Positions 45,848 to 55,234 of a stretch of 64,000 bases of DNA are shown here, piece by piece. Each line of letters opens with the position of its first letter. Position 1 is the first letter of the stretch. The stretch comes from Nakamurella sp. PAMC28650. GTDB taxonomy: Bacteria; Actinomycetota; Actinomycetes; Mycobacteriales; Nakamurellaceae. The notes beneath the pieces were generated by a model that made no database searches, was not told the DNA's origin, and saw only the letters and a list, made by a program, of their open reading frames with translations. Where the stretch lies: contig NZ_CP060298.1 of the NCBI RefSeq assembly GCF_014303395.1, forward strand, positions 3,987,001 to 4,051,000, in the 5' to 3' direction. The position numbers were made by a program, and so were the translations under genes.

Positions 45848-46507
45848 TCACCGTCTCCCCCGTCCGCCCACGGGCGATCGTCGATTCGGCGCGCGCCAGC
45901 AGTAGGCGACGTGATCGTCGACCATTCCCGTCGCCTGCATCAATGCGTAGGCGGTCGTCGGACCGACGAATCGAAATCCTCTCTGCTTCAGAGCTTTTGC
46001 CATCGCTGTCGACTCCGGTGTCACCGCCGGCACCGCTGACGGGTCGGCCGGCGTCCGGTGGGATGCGGGCGCGAAGGACCACAGAAGTCGGTCGAGGCCG
46101 CCGTCCAGGCCGAGGGCCACTCGCGCGTTGGAGATGACGGCCTGGATCTTATGCGAGTTCCGGACGATGGCGACGTCGGCCATCAGGCGAGCGACGTCGT
46201 GATCGTCGAACCGGGCCACCTCGGCGATCTCGAATCCCGCGAACGCCTGCCGGAAGGCGGGTCGCTTGCGCAGGATGGTGATCCAGCTGAGGCCGGCTTG
46301 GAACGCCTCCAGGGACATCCGCTCGAAGAGGGCATCGTCGCCGCGGACCGTCGTACCCCACTCCTGGTCGTGGTACTCCAGGTAGTCCGGAGCCGAGGTG
46401 GCCCAGCCACAGCGGCGACGGGTGTCGGCCGGAACATCTTCGGCCGCGACATCGTCGGTCAGGACTTCGCCGGTCAGGACTTCGCCGGTCAACGCATCGT
46501 CGGTCAA
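45848..46507 (-). CDS. tag: DNA-3-methyladenine glycosylase I
   Basis: A 219-residue base-excision repair enzyme. The zinc-binding and catalytic features are CGWATSAPDYLEYHDQEWG (Cys, His), SLEAFQAGLSWITILRKRPAFR, and the C-terminal VDDHVAYCW (His, Cys). It removes 3-methyladenine from alkylated DNA. The N terminus (LTDDALTGEVLTGEVLTDDV) is coded by a 15-bp tandem repeat and no ATG is in frame, so the TTG at 46507 is the best start. It is the last gene of a same-strand run from adnA. Corresponds to Rv1210. Confidence 0.9.
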   Translation of the reverse strand: MTDDALTGEVLTGEVLTDDVAAEDVPADTRRRCGWATSAPDYLEYHDQEWGTTVRGDDALFERMSLEAFQAGLSWITILRKRPAFRQAFAGFEIAEVARFDDHDVARLMADVAIVRNSHKIQAVISNARVALGLDGGLDRLLWSFAPASHRTPADPSAVPAVTPESTAMAKALKQRGFRFVGPTTAYALMQATGMVDDHVAYCWRAPNRRSPVGGRGRR

Positions 46508-46520
46508 CGCATCGTCGGTC
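46446..46520 (-). repeat. 15-bp tandem repeat, five units, at the start of tag
   Basis: Five 15-base units (GACATCGTCGGTC-, AGGACTTCGCCGGTC x2 and AACGCATCGTCGGTC x2 type on the plus strand) encode LTDDV, LTGEV, LTGEV, LTDDA and LTDDA. They span the start of tag and reach the stop codon of the upstream gene. The unit is five codons, so copy number can change without a frameshift. Confidence 0.88.
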
Positions 46521-46983
46521 AGGACTTCAACGGGAGCCTGCCGCTGACCACACCGGCGGACAACCGGCGTAGCGACGCGGCCAATCCCCAGTGCACCAGC
46601 GGTTTTGCGACCGTCCAGCCGAGACGGCCGACGAAGCCGAGCGGAAGTTCGACCTCTTCGGCCCAGGTCACCCTGGCGCCCTTCGGGCCGGGTTCGACGG
46701 TGAAGATGCCGATGCCCTTGATGGCATTTCCGGTGTGCGTCGTCTCCCAGCGGTGCGGCGGGTCGTAGACGGTGACGGTCATGGTGTCGAGCACACCGAT
46801 GCCGGCCAGACCCGTCAGGGCCGCGATCTTCGAACCGACACCCGGCACGTCGACGTCACCGTCGAGGGCGAACAGCCGGGTGGCCAGGATCCACTCGTCC
46901 TGCGAAGGCAGATCGATCATCGCCGCGAAGACCTCCTCGACCGACGCCGGCACGTCGACGGTGGCCGCCACCCTGACCGTCAT
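46519..46983 (-). CDS. SRPBCC-family protein (polyketide cyclase/START-like)
   Basis: A 154-residue protein of the SRPBCC lipid/ligand-binding fold. It opens VRVAATVDVPASVEEVFAAMIDLPSQDEW and has the family's TVYDPPHRWETTHTG strand and C-terminal long helix (GFVGRLGWTVAKPLVHWGLAASLRRL). The ligand is unknown. It begins inside the 3' end of the DivIVA-like gene (4-base overlap) and its end meets the tag tandem repeat. Confidence 0.83.
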   Translation of the reverse strand: MTVRVAATVDVPASVEEVFAAMIDLPSQDEWILATRLFALDGDVDVPGVGSKIAALTGLAGIGVLDTMTVTVYDPPHRWETTHTGNAIKGIGIFTVEPGPKGARVTWAEEVELPLGFVGRLGWTVAKPLVHWGLAASLRRLSAGVVSGRLPLKS

Positions 46984-47393
46984 CGGGACTCACCGTGGAC
47001 CGCCGTCGGGCGCAACTCGGCCTGGCCGACCAGTGTGTCCACCGTGCTGTCACCCGTCCATCCGGAAGGCCCGACCGATACCCGCTCGTCCGCAGATCCG
47101 TCGGGGACGACCCCGCGGAGCAACTCGTTCTCCCGTCGGAGCGCGTCCAACTGCTCGCCCAGTCGCTCCAGGGTCCAGTCGACGTCACTCATCCGATAGC
47201 CGCGCAGGGCCAACGCGAACCGGATGCTGCGTACGTCCTCGGAGGTGATGTCGGTTTCGGGTAGCTCGGCCGGCGATGTCCTGGGATCGAGCGGGGCCAT
47301 CTGTTCGCCCCGGCCGAAGACGAAGACCGCGAGGAAGAACACGGCGAGGCCGATCACGGCCGCGATCACGAGGTAGAACAGCACGGTGGTCAC
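46980..47393 (-). CDS. Membrane protein with DivIVA-like motif (Rv1209-like)
   Basis: A 137-residue protein from GTG 47393. One N-terminal membrane helix (VLFYLVIAAVIGLAVFFLAVFVFG) is followed by a cytoplasmic part with VRSIRFALALRGYRMSDVDWTLERLGEQLDALRREN, which matches the DivIVA N-terminal motif (F-x-x-x-x-R-G-Y-x-x-x-x-V-D). DivIVA proteins recruit cell-wall machinery to curved membranes. In mycobacteria gpgS lies between this gene and folP2; here it does not. Confidence 0.78.
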   Translation of the reverse strand: MTTVLFYLVIAAVIGLAVFFLAVFVFGRGEQMAPLDPRTSPAELPETDITSEDVRSIRFALALRGYRMSDVDWTLERLGEQLDALRRENELLRGVVPDGSADERVSVGPSGWTGDSTVDTLVGQAELRPTAVHGESR

Positions 47394-47441
47394 ACCGTCG
47401 ATGGTGCCACGCGGCCCGGTGCGACCACGCGTCGGGCACGA

Positions 47442-48308
47442 TCAGACCATGCCGCGCCGCGGCGCCGCCGGTGGCCGGGTACCTCTGATCGAGGCGACCA
47501 TCTCCAGCACCCGTCTGGTCGGCAGGACCTGGTGCACGCGAAAGATCGCCGCCCCGGCCAGCGCGGCGACTGCAGTCGCCGCCAAGGTGCCCTCGAGCCG
47601 GTCCTGCACCTGGACGCCGAGTGTCTCGCCGACGAAGTCCTTGTTGGACAACGCCATCAACACCGGCCAGCCGGTGTCCACCAACTCTGAGGTCCGGCGG
47701 AGCAGTTCCAGACCATGCCAGGTGTTCTTGCCGAAATCGTGGGTCGGGTCGATCAGGATGCCCTCGCGCGGGACACCGGCGGCCACCATGGCACGGGCCG
47801 CAGCAGTGGTCTCGTCGATCACCGCAGCGACGACGTCCTGGTAGGCGACCCGGTGCGGATTGGTGCGTGGAGATGCCCCGCCGGTGTGCGAGCAGATGAT
47901 GCCGGTGCCGTACCGGGCGGCCACCCGCGCGAGGCCGTGATCGACGCCGGCCCACGTGTCGTTGATCAGATCAGCACCTTCCTCGCAGGCGGCGCTGGCC
48001 ACGTCGCTGCGCCAGGTGTCCACGCTGATGACCAGGCCGGGATGGGCGGCGCGCATTTTGGCGATGAAGGGCACCACCCGGTCGATCTCCTCGGCCGCGT
48101 CGACGTTCCGGCCGACACCGGCCTTGACCCCGCCGATGTCGATGAGGTCGGCGCCGTCGGCCACGGCCCGGTCGACCGCGTCCATGGCGGGGCCGTCCTC
48201 GAAGGTCGCGCCCCCGTCGAAGAAGGAATCGGGGGTGCGGTTGACGATGGCCATGATCGCCGCCCGATCCGTGCGGAGCGGGCGACCTCGAAACACCACG
48301 GGCTGCAC
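47442..48308 (-). CDS. folP2: Dihydropteroate synthase homologue FolP2
   Basis: A 288-residue TIM-barrel protein of the dihydropteroate synthase family (IMAIVNRTPDSFFDGG, ISVDTWRSDVASAA, DLINDTWAG, DPTHDFGKNTWHGLELL). The motif normally GGESTRPG reads GGVKAGVG, as in M. tuberculosis FolP2, which lacks normal folate activity. So its reaction is uncertain. GTG 48308 starts only 5 bases after the adnB stop, which suggests cotranscription. The neighbouring gpgS seen in mycobacteria is missing. Confidence 0.88.
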   Translation of the reverse strand: MQPVVFRGRPLRTDRAAIMAIVNRTPDSFFDGGATFEDGPAMDAVDRAVADGADLIDIGGVKAGVGRNVDAAEEIDRVVPFIAKMRAAHPGLVISVDTWRSDVASAACEEGADLINDTWAGVDHGLARVAARYGTGIICSHTGGASPRTNPHRVAYQDVVAAVIDETTAAARAMVAAGVPREGILIDPTHDFGKNTWHGLELLRRTSELVDTGWPVLMALSNKDFVGETLGVQVQDRLEGTLAATAVAALAGAAIFRVHQVLPTRRVLEMVASIRGTRPPAAPRRGMV

Positions 48309-48313
48309 GCCGA

Positions 48314-51300
48314 TCAGCCTACGTGCGCCTCGATCGAGGTCGAGGCGATGATCAGCGCGGACAATCCGTCGGCGTCGAGAAGGTCAGCCGGCGCGAAGGT
48401 GTCGTCGGTGGCGACGTACACGAACGCAGCCCGGACCTTGGTCAGCGGCAGCCCCAGCATTTCGGCGACCGCCAACCGGTAGACGGCCAGCTGGACGGTC
48501 GCGGCCTTTCGGAGCTCAACGGAGGGGGGATGACCGGTCTTCCAGTCCACGACGGTGCACCCACCGTCGTCGTCCCGGAAGACGGCGTCGATCCGGCCCC
48601 TGACGGGTTGGCCGGCGATGGTCATCGAGAACGGCAGTTCCACCTCGAACGGCATCCGGCGGGACCAGTCCGAACGCTGGAACCGGGCCTTGAGCAGTTC
48701 CAGCTCGGCGTCGGGCTCCGGACCGTTGTCGTGGGCTCCGGGCAGTTCCGAGATCTCCATCAGCGCCGAGCCGGTGTAGAAGCGCTCCAGCCACGCGTGG
48801 AAGTCGGTACCGCGGCGGGCCCGCGGCGCAGGCGGGTGCGGGACCGGACGCCTGATGCGGCGGGCCAGCGCGGCCGGATCAGCGGCCAGTTCCACCAGCG
48901 CAGTGGCCGAAAGACTCTGCGGCAGAGCCACTTCGATCGAGGTGGACCGCAGGGCGCGCCGCTCTTCCAGCAGCGCGGCCACGTCCCGCGACCAACCCAG
49001 CTGATCCTCACCGACCGCCTCGCCCGGATCTGGGAGCTGTCGGCGGGCGATGGCACCCAACACCAGGTCTGCGCCCGAGGCGATGGCCCGCCGGCGATCA
49101 CCGAGCGGATCCGACGGCCAGGACGCGGTACGGGGCGCCGAGGTCATCGGGTTGCCTTCCTGCGCACCGGGCTCGTCCGCCCATTCGTCCGGCAGCCACG
49201 AAGGCTCTGCGGCCGAACGGATCTCGGTGAGGAACCGGCTCGGCCCGTGCGCCGTGCTCCCCGTCCGGCCCCACTGGTGTCCGGACGCCAGCAGGGTGCG
49301 TTCGGCCCTGGTCACCGCCACGTAGAGCAGACGGCGTTCCTCGACGGCCTGATCGGCCTTGAGAGCAGCGGCATGCGCGGTGAGGGCTGCCACCATGTCC
49401 CTCTGGTCCCCCCCGGACGGCAGCTGGAGCTGCGGCAGGTCGGCGCGGTCGCCACGCAGCGAGGGCGGGAGCTGACCGGCGTCGCCCAGCCAGGTACTTC
49501 CTCTCGAGCTGGGGAACACGGTGTCGGACAGATGCGGCACGGCGACGATCTCCCACTCCAGACCCTTGGCGGCATGCACCGTCAGCACCTGGACCCGTCC
49601 CGGGGTCGGGGCGACCTCACCGGGCGTCAGGCCGTCCTCACGATCGGCCGCGGTGACCAGGTACTCCACCAACTCCACCGCGCCGCCTCCGCCGGCTGAG
49701 AAATCGGCGACCACGTCGGCGAACGCATCCAGGTGGGCGCGACCGGCCGGCGAGGAGATCCGCACCTCCACGTCAAGACCGGAGGTGCGCTCGAGCTCGG
49801 CGACGAGGTCGCCCAGCGGTAGGGAGAGCCGGGCCCGTAGCCGGTGCAGTTCTGCGCCCAGACGCTGCAGACGCCGGAAACCCTCCGGTGAGTAGTTCTC
49901 CGGCGGTCCCGGATCCGAGAGAGCATCGATGATGGACGCCGAATCGATCTCCTCGCCGGAACCGGCGTCGACCAGGGCCTCGCGTACCGACGCCCGTCCG
50001 GCGTTCCCGCCCCCGTCCGGTGCCGATCCGGACGGAGCGTGCCCGCGCGGCGACAGCACGGACGCACGGCTGGACAGGGCGGCGAGGTCGGCCATGCCCA
50101 GCTGCCACCTGGCCCCGGTCAGCAGGCGGACGGCCGCCGGGCCGGCGGTCGGGTCCACCAACACCCGCAACATGGCGAGCAGATCGGCGATCTCCGGCTC
50201 GTTGAGCAGCCCGCCCAGACCCACGACCTCCACCGGTAGGCCGGCCGCCCGCAGCGCCATGGCCATGGGTTCCATGTCGCGGCGGCGGCGCATCAGGACC
50301 GCGGTGCTCGGAGAGCTGCCGTCACCGGTCGCCGAGCGCATCTCCCACCGTCTGGCGATCTGCTGCGCGACCCAGCGCTCCTCCTCGGCAGCGGTGGCGA
50401 ACAGTCCGTATCGCACCTCGCCGACGTCGGCCCCTGGCCGCGGGCGCAGTTCCTGCACCTGCACGGCACCGGAACGGACCTCCGCCGACAACTGGTTGGC
50501 GATCCCGAGGACGGAGGAGGCGTTGCGGAAACTGGTGGACAGCGTCAGCGTGGCCGCCGGAATGCCGTTGCGGCAAGGAAAGTCGGACGGGAACCTCGGC
50601 AGGTTCGATGCCGACGCCCCGCGCCACGAGTAGATCGACTGCACCGGGTCGCCGACCGCGGTGACCGGATGACCGGACGGCGTTCCCTGGACCCCGGTCT
50701 CGGCGAACACCGCCCGCAGGATGACGCGCTGGACATGGCCGGTGTCCTGGTACTCGTCGAGCAGGACCACCCGATGACGCTCCCGCAGCGCCTGCCCGAT
50801 CCGGGCATGGTCGGTGACCAGCTTCGCCGCCACCTGCATCTGATCGGCGAAGTCGACCACGCCGGCCCTGCGTTTGGCCTCGGTGAAGGCGTCCACCAGC
50901 GGAAGGATCCAGGCCCGGTCCTGCAGCCTCTTCAGGTGGCCGGCCAGGCCGCTGTGGACGGCTGCCTTCTGGGCCGGTGAAGGACGAGCGGCCCGCAGCC
51001 GGGCCAGCACTTGTTCGATCTCGTCGGACAGCGTCGTCGCGTCGATCAGGTGGTCCGCCAGCCCGCCCGACATGGACAGCAGTCGCTCGGTGACCTGGTC
51101 AGGGCCCAGATCGGTATTCAGATCCCCGTCCCAGCGTCCGACCACCCGTCGCGCCAGCAGCCACGAGCCGGTCGCGCTCAGCACCCTGGAGGCCGGCTCG
51201 ATCCCGGCGAGCGGTCCGAACTCCGCGATCAGCCGACCCCCGAAGGAATGGTAGGTGGACACCTCCGGCTCGCCACCGGTCGGTGCGGGCGCCTGGCCGG

Positions 51301-51583
51301 GGACGCTCACGCCGGCCGCGGCCAACGTCCGCAGCCGCTGCCGGATCCGGCCCGCCAGACCCGACGCCGCCTTGCGCGTGAAGGTGAGGCCGAGGATCTG
51401 CTCCGGACGGACCAGGTCGTTGGCCACCAGGTAGAGCACCCTGGCCGCCATGGTCTCGGTCTTGCCGGACCCGGCGCCGGCGACCACCAGCGCCGGGGCC
51501 ATCGGGGCCTCGATCACAGCGGCCTGCTCGTCGGTCGGCGGTGGCAGCGCGAGGATCTCGGCCAGCCGTCCGGCGGTGATCAT
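48314..51583 (-). CDS. adnB: ATP-dependent helicase-nuclease subunit, AdnB-like
   Basis: A 1089-residue protein with a UvrD-type superfamily 1 motor and a RecB-type nuclease. Motor motifs: VVAGAGSGKTETMAAR (about 34-48), LLDEYQDTGHVQR, AVGDPVQSIYSWRGA, STSFRNASSV, LTVHAAKGLEWEIV and LYVAVTRAERTLL. Nuclease motif: GRIDAVFRDDDGG with VVDWKTGH, then QLAVYRLAVAEML. The pair resects double-strand breaks for recombination in mycobacteria. Its ATG overlaps the adnA stop (ATGA). I call it adnB from order and lack of the iron-sulfur cysteines seen in the partner. Followed by folP2. Confidence 0.87.
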   Translation of the reverse strand: MITAGRLAEILALPPPTDEQAAVIEAPMAPALVVAGAGSGKTETMAARVLYLVANDLVRPEQILGLTFTRKAASGLAGRIRQRLRTLAAAGVSVPGQAPAPTGGEPEVSTYHSFGGRLIAEFGPLAGIEPASRVLSATGSWLLARRVVGRWDGDLNTDLGPDQVTERLLSMSGGLADHLIDATTLSDEIEQVLARLRAARPSPAQKAAVHSGLAGHLKRLQDRAWILPLVDAFTEAKRRAGVVDFADQMQVAAKLVTDHARIGQALRERHRVVLLDEYQDTGHVQRVILRAVFAETGVQGTPSGHPVTAVGDPVQSIYSWRGASASNLPRFPSDFPCRNGIPAATLTLSTSFRNASSVLGIANQLSAEVRSGAVQVQELRPRPGADVGEVRYGLFATAAEEERWVAQQIARRWEMRSATGDGSSPSTAVLMRRRRDMEPMAMALRAAGLPVEVVGLGGLLNEPEIADLLAMLRVLVDPTAGPAAVRLLTGARWQLGMADLAALSSRASVLSPRGHAPSGSAPDGGGNAGRASVREALVDAGSGEEIDSASIIDALSDPGPPENYSPEGFRRLQRLGAELHRLRARLSLPLGDLVAELERTSGLDVEVRISSPAGRAHLDAFADVVADFSAGGGGAVELVEYLVTAADREDGLTPGEVAPTPGRVQVLTVHAAKGLEWEIVAVPHLSDTVFPSSRGSTWLGDAGQLPPSLRGDRADLPQLQLPSGGDQRDMVAALTAHAAALKADQAVEERRLLYVAVTRAERTLLASGHQWGRTGSTAHGPSRFLTEIRSAAEPSWLPDEWADEPGAQEGNPMTSAPRTASWPSDPLGDRRRAIASGADLVLGAIARRQLPDPGEAVGEDQLGWSRDVAALLEERRALRSTSIEVALPQSLSATALVELAADPAALARRIRRPVPHPPAPRARRGTDFHAWLERFYTGSALMEISELPGAHDNGPEPDAELELLKARFQRSDWSRRMPFEVELPFSMTIAGQPVRGRIDAVFRDDDGGCTVVDWKTGHPPSVELRKAATVQLAVYRLAVAEMLGLPLTKVRAAFVYVATDDTFAPADLLDADGLSALIIASTSIEAHVG

Positions 51584-54500
51584 CCGCGCACCTGACGGCC
51601 CTCGCTCTGCAGTGGGCAGCTGGTCCGGACCGGACACCGCTCGCACCGGGAGTTCTCCTGCGCCAGTGCGCCGGCGGACGCCAGCTGAGCTGCGGCCGTG
51701 CGGATCGTACCCAGCCACACCGTGGTGTCCGTGGCCGTGAGTTCGTTCTGCTGCAACACTTTCGGCGAGCCCGAACGCAGGTAGACCAGTTCGGCGCCGC
51801 CTGGGCGCGTGGCCGGTGGGAACGCGCCCATCGCGATGGCCGCCTGGTAGGAGGCAAGCTGGGGGTTCGCCTGCGCCTGGGCCTTGGTGGGTACCGTGCC
51901 GCCCGTCTTGAAATCCGTGACCACCAGCGTGCCGTCGGGCTTCTCCGACAACCAGTCGACTCTTCCGGTCAGACGTACCTGGTGTTCCTCGGTGTCTGCT
52001 GCGGGCGCACCGGGCTCGTGCTCCGGGGCCGGGACCAAGAGATCGAGCTCTACCTCCGAGCCGACCAGGGTGCGCGGTGGATGGTTGTCCCGCACCCACG
52101 CCTGCGCCGCGGTCAGCATCGACAGCAACCCACGGCGGGTGCGTTCGAGCTGCCAGGGCGGAAGCCGGTCCTGTCCGGCCAGGAATGTCTCGATCTCCTC
52201 CCGCAGATCGGTCTCCGGAACTCCGATGGCAAGTCCGTGGGCCATCGCGTGCACGACGATCCCCTCGATCTGGGCCTGTCCCGGCTCGGTCCGGCCACCG
52301 CGTCGTTCGAGCACCGCCCGCAGCGCGCAGGTGTTCAACGATTCGATCGCGGACGGCGAGACCCTGATCTCGGCGCCGGGTGCGATGGGTGGGGCCTCGG
52401 TGGAGCGCGGCGCAAGGCCGTACCAATCGTCGGGATGAGCTCCGGAGATTCCGGCTGCGGCCAGCTGGGCGAGATGCGCGGCCGCGGCCGACGCGTCCGC
52501 GGCCGGGGTCAGTGGATCGGTGACGGCGCGGCGCAGATCGGCGACGAGGTCGGTCAGGTGCAGCCCGCGTCGATCGGCGCGCGACCCACCGGACGCGGCC
52601 GGGTCCTGTTCCACCGTCAGTTCTTCCTCGGTGCCGGCCACCTCCTGCAGGAAGCGGGAGGGAGCCAGATCCTGGTTCAGGACGCCGGTGCAGACCAGGG
52701 TCAGACGTGCCCGGGTCGCCGCGACGTAGAACAACCGGCGTTCCTCGGCCAGCACACCGGCGACCGGGATGCCGGCCGGAAGATCGGACGCCAGGTCGAG
52801 CATCTCCTGTCCGCCCAGGAGCGACCCACGGCCGCGCAGATCCGGCCAGGATCCCTCCTGGACGCCGGCCACCACCACCACGTCCCACTCCAGTCCCTTG
52901 GCAGCATGGGCCGACATCAGGGCGACGGCGTCGCCGGTGCGGGCCACGTCCTGCTCGCCGGGAAGCTGATGCCCCCTGACCTCGGCGGTGAAGGCCGCGA
53001 CCCCGGCCAGCGGAAGCCGATCGGTCAGGTCGGAGGCCATCGCGAACAATCCCAGTACCGCGTCCAGCGCACGATCCGCGCGTTGGCCGCCGCTGCCACC
53101 CCGGTCGACGGCGGCGACGAGGTGCTCCTCCAGTCGGCAGGAGCGCCACAGCGCCCACAACAACTGCTCGGCGCTGGGACTGTCGGCTCCGTCGCGTGCG
53201 ATGGCCACCAGTTCACGCACCCGCAGCAGCGGAGGCCGCAGATCTCGGGGGACGGAGTCGGGCACCGGTGCGCCGGCCAGGACGGCAGCCAGCAGATCGG
53301 CGCTCGAGCCCTGTCCTGGCCGGGCCGCCCGCAGCGCCCTGCGCAGCCTGCGCAGGCCAAGGGCGTCCACGTCGCCCAGCGGGGAAGCCAGCAGATCCAG
53401 CGCGAACTCGCCGGTCAGCAGCGCCGGATCCACCCCACATTCCAGCAGCGTGAGCAGGCTGGCCACCACCGGCTCGGCAGACAGCGTCTCCGTCCGGCCG
53501 CCGACGAGCAACGGAACCCCGGCCACCGCGCAGGCTCTGCTCAGCGCGGTGAGCCCGGACCCGGTCGAGCGCACCAGGATGGCCATCGCGCCCCATCCGA
53601 TGCCATCCAGCAGATGACGTCGACGCAGATGGTCCGCGATGTAGGCGGCCTCCCTGGCCGCCGTCGGGAAGACGGCGACATCCACCGTGCCGAGCTCCGC
53701 GGCGTCGTCGACCGATGACACAGAACGAGCGGGGGGGACCCGCAGCAGCCGGTGCGCCCCAGGGCCTGGCAGCAGTGCGGCGATCCGTCTGGTCGCCGAC
53801 AGCACTGCGGGCGCGAGACGACGGGACACCGTCAGGGCGACCGTGTCGTCCACCTCGATGTCACGCAGAGCGGTGGGCTCCGCCCCGCGAAAGGCGTAGA
53901 TCGACTGATCGGGGTCACCGAAGACGACGAGTTCGTCTGCCGCGCCGGACAGCAGGCCGATCAGCGCGGCCTGGGCAGGGTCGACGTCCTGGTACTCGTC
54001 CACGAAGATCCGCCGGACCCGCCGCTGCTCCGCCGCCAGGACGTCGTCCCGACCCAGAGCCCCCAGGGCAGCTGCGGTCAGCTCGGCCTGGTCGAGCGCG
54101 ACCCCGAAGCCGCTGATCCCCTGCCGCAGATCACTGACCTGCTGATATTCTCGCGCGAACTTCCCGGCAGCCACCCATTCCGGCTTCTTGTGCCGACGAC
54201 CGAGCTCCATCATCCGTTTCGGGCCGATCCCCTGCCCGGCCGCGCGGAGCAGCACCTCGCGGAGTTCGGCCGCGAAGGTGGGCGACGGGAGTGCGCCGGC
54301 CAGATCGGGCGACCACGGACCGCCGGCGTCGGTGGCATGGCCGGCCAGCAGTTCCCGGACCATCCGGTCGGACTCGCCCGCGGCCAGCAGGCGGGGACTC
54401 GGTTCGCCGTGGGCCGCAGCCTGGGCGCGCACGACGGAATAGGCGTAGGAGTGCAGCGTCCGGACCAGGGTCGTCCGCGTGGTCAGGCCCAGTCGCCTGG

Positions 54501-54762
54501 TGATCCGTCCGGAGAGCTCGGCAGCGGCCCGTCGCGAGAACGTCAGCACCAGGATCTGTTCGGGCGGCACACCCCGGTGCTGGATCCGATCAGCGACCGC
54601 CTCGACCAGAGTGGCCGTCTTGCCCGTTCCCGGGCCCGCCAGCACCCGGAGCCGCCGGACGGCATTGCCCGTCACCCGTCGTTGTTCGTCGGTCAGCGCC
54701 AATGGCCCGGTGGGGGCGCCGGCCGGTCGGAACCGGTAGCTGACGGACGAGAGGGCTGGCAT
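51580..54762 (-). CDS. adnA: ATP-dependent helicase-nuclease subunit, AdnA-like
   Basis: A 1060-residue UvrD-type helicase with C-terminal nuclease. Motor: VLAGPGTGKTATLVEAV (about 38-54), LTFSRRAAAELSGR, RRIFVDEYQDVDPAQ, FGDPDQSIYAFRGAEP, LMSAHAAKGLEWDVVV and LFYVAATRARLTLVC. Nuclease: GRVDWLSEKPDG with VVTDFKTGG. Cysteines in LNTCALRAVL and CERCPVRTSC fit an AddB-like 4Fe-4S clasp around the nuclease. ATG 54762 (MPALSSVSYRF) is supported by homologue length; longer in-frame starts run into the promoter. Its neighbour on the other strand is the alkyltransferase-like gene, as near Rv3202c-Rv3204. Confidence 0.88.
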   Translation of the reverse strand: MPALSSVSYRFRPAGAPTGPLALTDEQRRVTGNAVRRLRVLAGPGTGKTATLVEAVADRIQHRGVPPEQILVLTFSRRAAAELSGRITRRLGLTTRTTLVRTLHSYAYSVVRAQAAAHGEPSPRLLAAGESDRMVRELLAGHATDAGGPWSPDLAGALPSPTFAAELREVLLRAAGQGIGPKRMMELGRRHKKPEWVAAGKFAREYQQVSDLRQGISGFGVALDQAELTAAALGALGRDDVLAAEQRRVRRIFVDEYQDVDPAQAALIGLLSGAADELVVFGDPDQSIYAFRGAEPTALRDIEVDDTVALTVSRRLAPAVLSATRRIAALLPGPGAHRLLRVPPARSVSSVDDAAELGTVDVAVFPTAAREAAYIADHLRRRHLLDGIGWGAMAILVRSTGSGLTALSRACAVAGVPLLVGGRTETLSAEPVVASLLTLLECGVDPALLTGEFALDLLASPLGDVDALGLRRLRRALRAARPGQGSSADLLAAVLAGAPVPDSVPRDLRPPLLRVRELVAIARDGADSPSAEQLLWALWRSCRLEEHLVAAVDRGGSGGQRADRALDAVLGLFAMASDLTDRLPLAGVAAFTAEVRGHQLPGEQDVARTGDAVALMSAHAAKGLEWDVVVVAGVQEGSWPDLRGRGSLLGGQEMLDLASDLPAGIPVAGVLAEERRLFYVAATRARLTLVCTGVLNQDLAPSRFLQEVAGTEEELTVEQDPAASGGSRADRRGLHLTDLVADLRRAVTDPLTPAADASAAAAHLAQLAAAGISGAHPDDWYGLAPRSTEAPPIAPGAEIRVSPSAIESLNTCALRAVLERRGGRTEPGQAQIEGIVVHAMAHGLAIGVPETDLREEIETFLAGQDRLPPWQLERTRRGLLSMLTAAQAWVRDNHPPRTLVGSEVELDLLVPAPEHEPGAPAADTEEHQVRLTGRVDWLSEKPDGTLVVTDFKTGGTVPTKAQAQANPQLASYQAAIAMGAFPPATRPGGAELVYLRSGSPKVLQQNELTATDTTVWLGTIRTAAAQLASAGALAQENSRCERCPVRTSCPLQSEGRQVRG

Positions 54763-54845
54763 GTACAGATCCCACCACGGAGCACCGACAGCGGAGGATC
54801 TGCCACGCGGTCGCGTCCCCGGCCGGGGCTTGGCAGGATGGCCGG

Positions 54846-55145
54846 ATGGACATGGAACTGGCGGCCCGGATGCTGGATCAGGTGGCCTCGGTCCCACCCG
54901 GGTTCGTCGCGACCTACGGGGACATCGCCGCCAGAGCCGGTTCCAGATCGCCCCGGCTGGTCGGGCGGGTGCTCTCCGAGATGTCCGACGACACCACCGG
55001 ATGGCATCGGATCCTGCGGGCGGACGGCACCCCGGCAGAGCATCTGCGGACGGAGCAGATCGGGCGGCTGGTCGCCGAGGGTGTCCAGGTCACCCGCGGC
55101 CGCGTCGACCTGGGACGGTTCCGATGGCGCCCTGAGCCGGCCTGA
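54846..55145 (+). CDS. Alkyltransferase-like protein (MGMT family without Cys)
   Basis: A 99-residue protein with the DNA-binding winged fold of O6-alkylguanine transferases: VPPGFVATYGDIAARAG and LVGRVLSEM. The catalytic PCHR motif is replaced by TGWHRI, the Trp form seen in alkyltransferase-like (ATL) proteins. These bind O6-alkylguanine without repairing it and recruit nucleotide excision repair. It corresponds to Rv3204 and is divergent from adnA. Confidence 0.88.
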   Translation: MDMELAARMLDQVASVPPGFVATYGDIAARAGSRSPRLVGRVLSEMSDDTTGWHRILRADGTPAEHLRTEQIGRLVAEGVQVTRGRVDLGRFRWRPEPA

Positions 55146-55234
55146 TTCCGCCGGAGTTGTCCCCATGGCTCGATCTGTCCACAATCGGCCGACGCCGCTG
55201 GCGGTCGTCGCGGCAACAGCCGATCTTTGTGGCC

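Noticed and set aside
48323-49699. 458-codon open frame on the plus strand
   Set aside because: Antisense to adnB, with a shadow-type composition and no recognisable motif.
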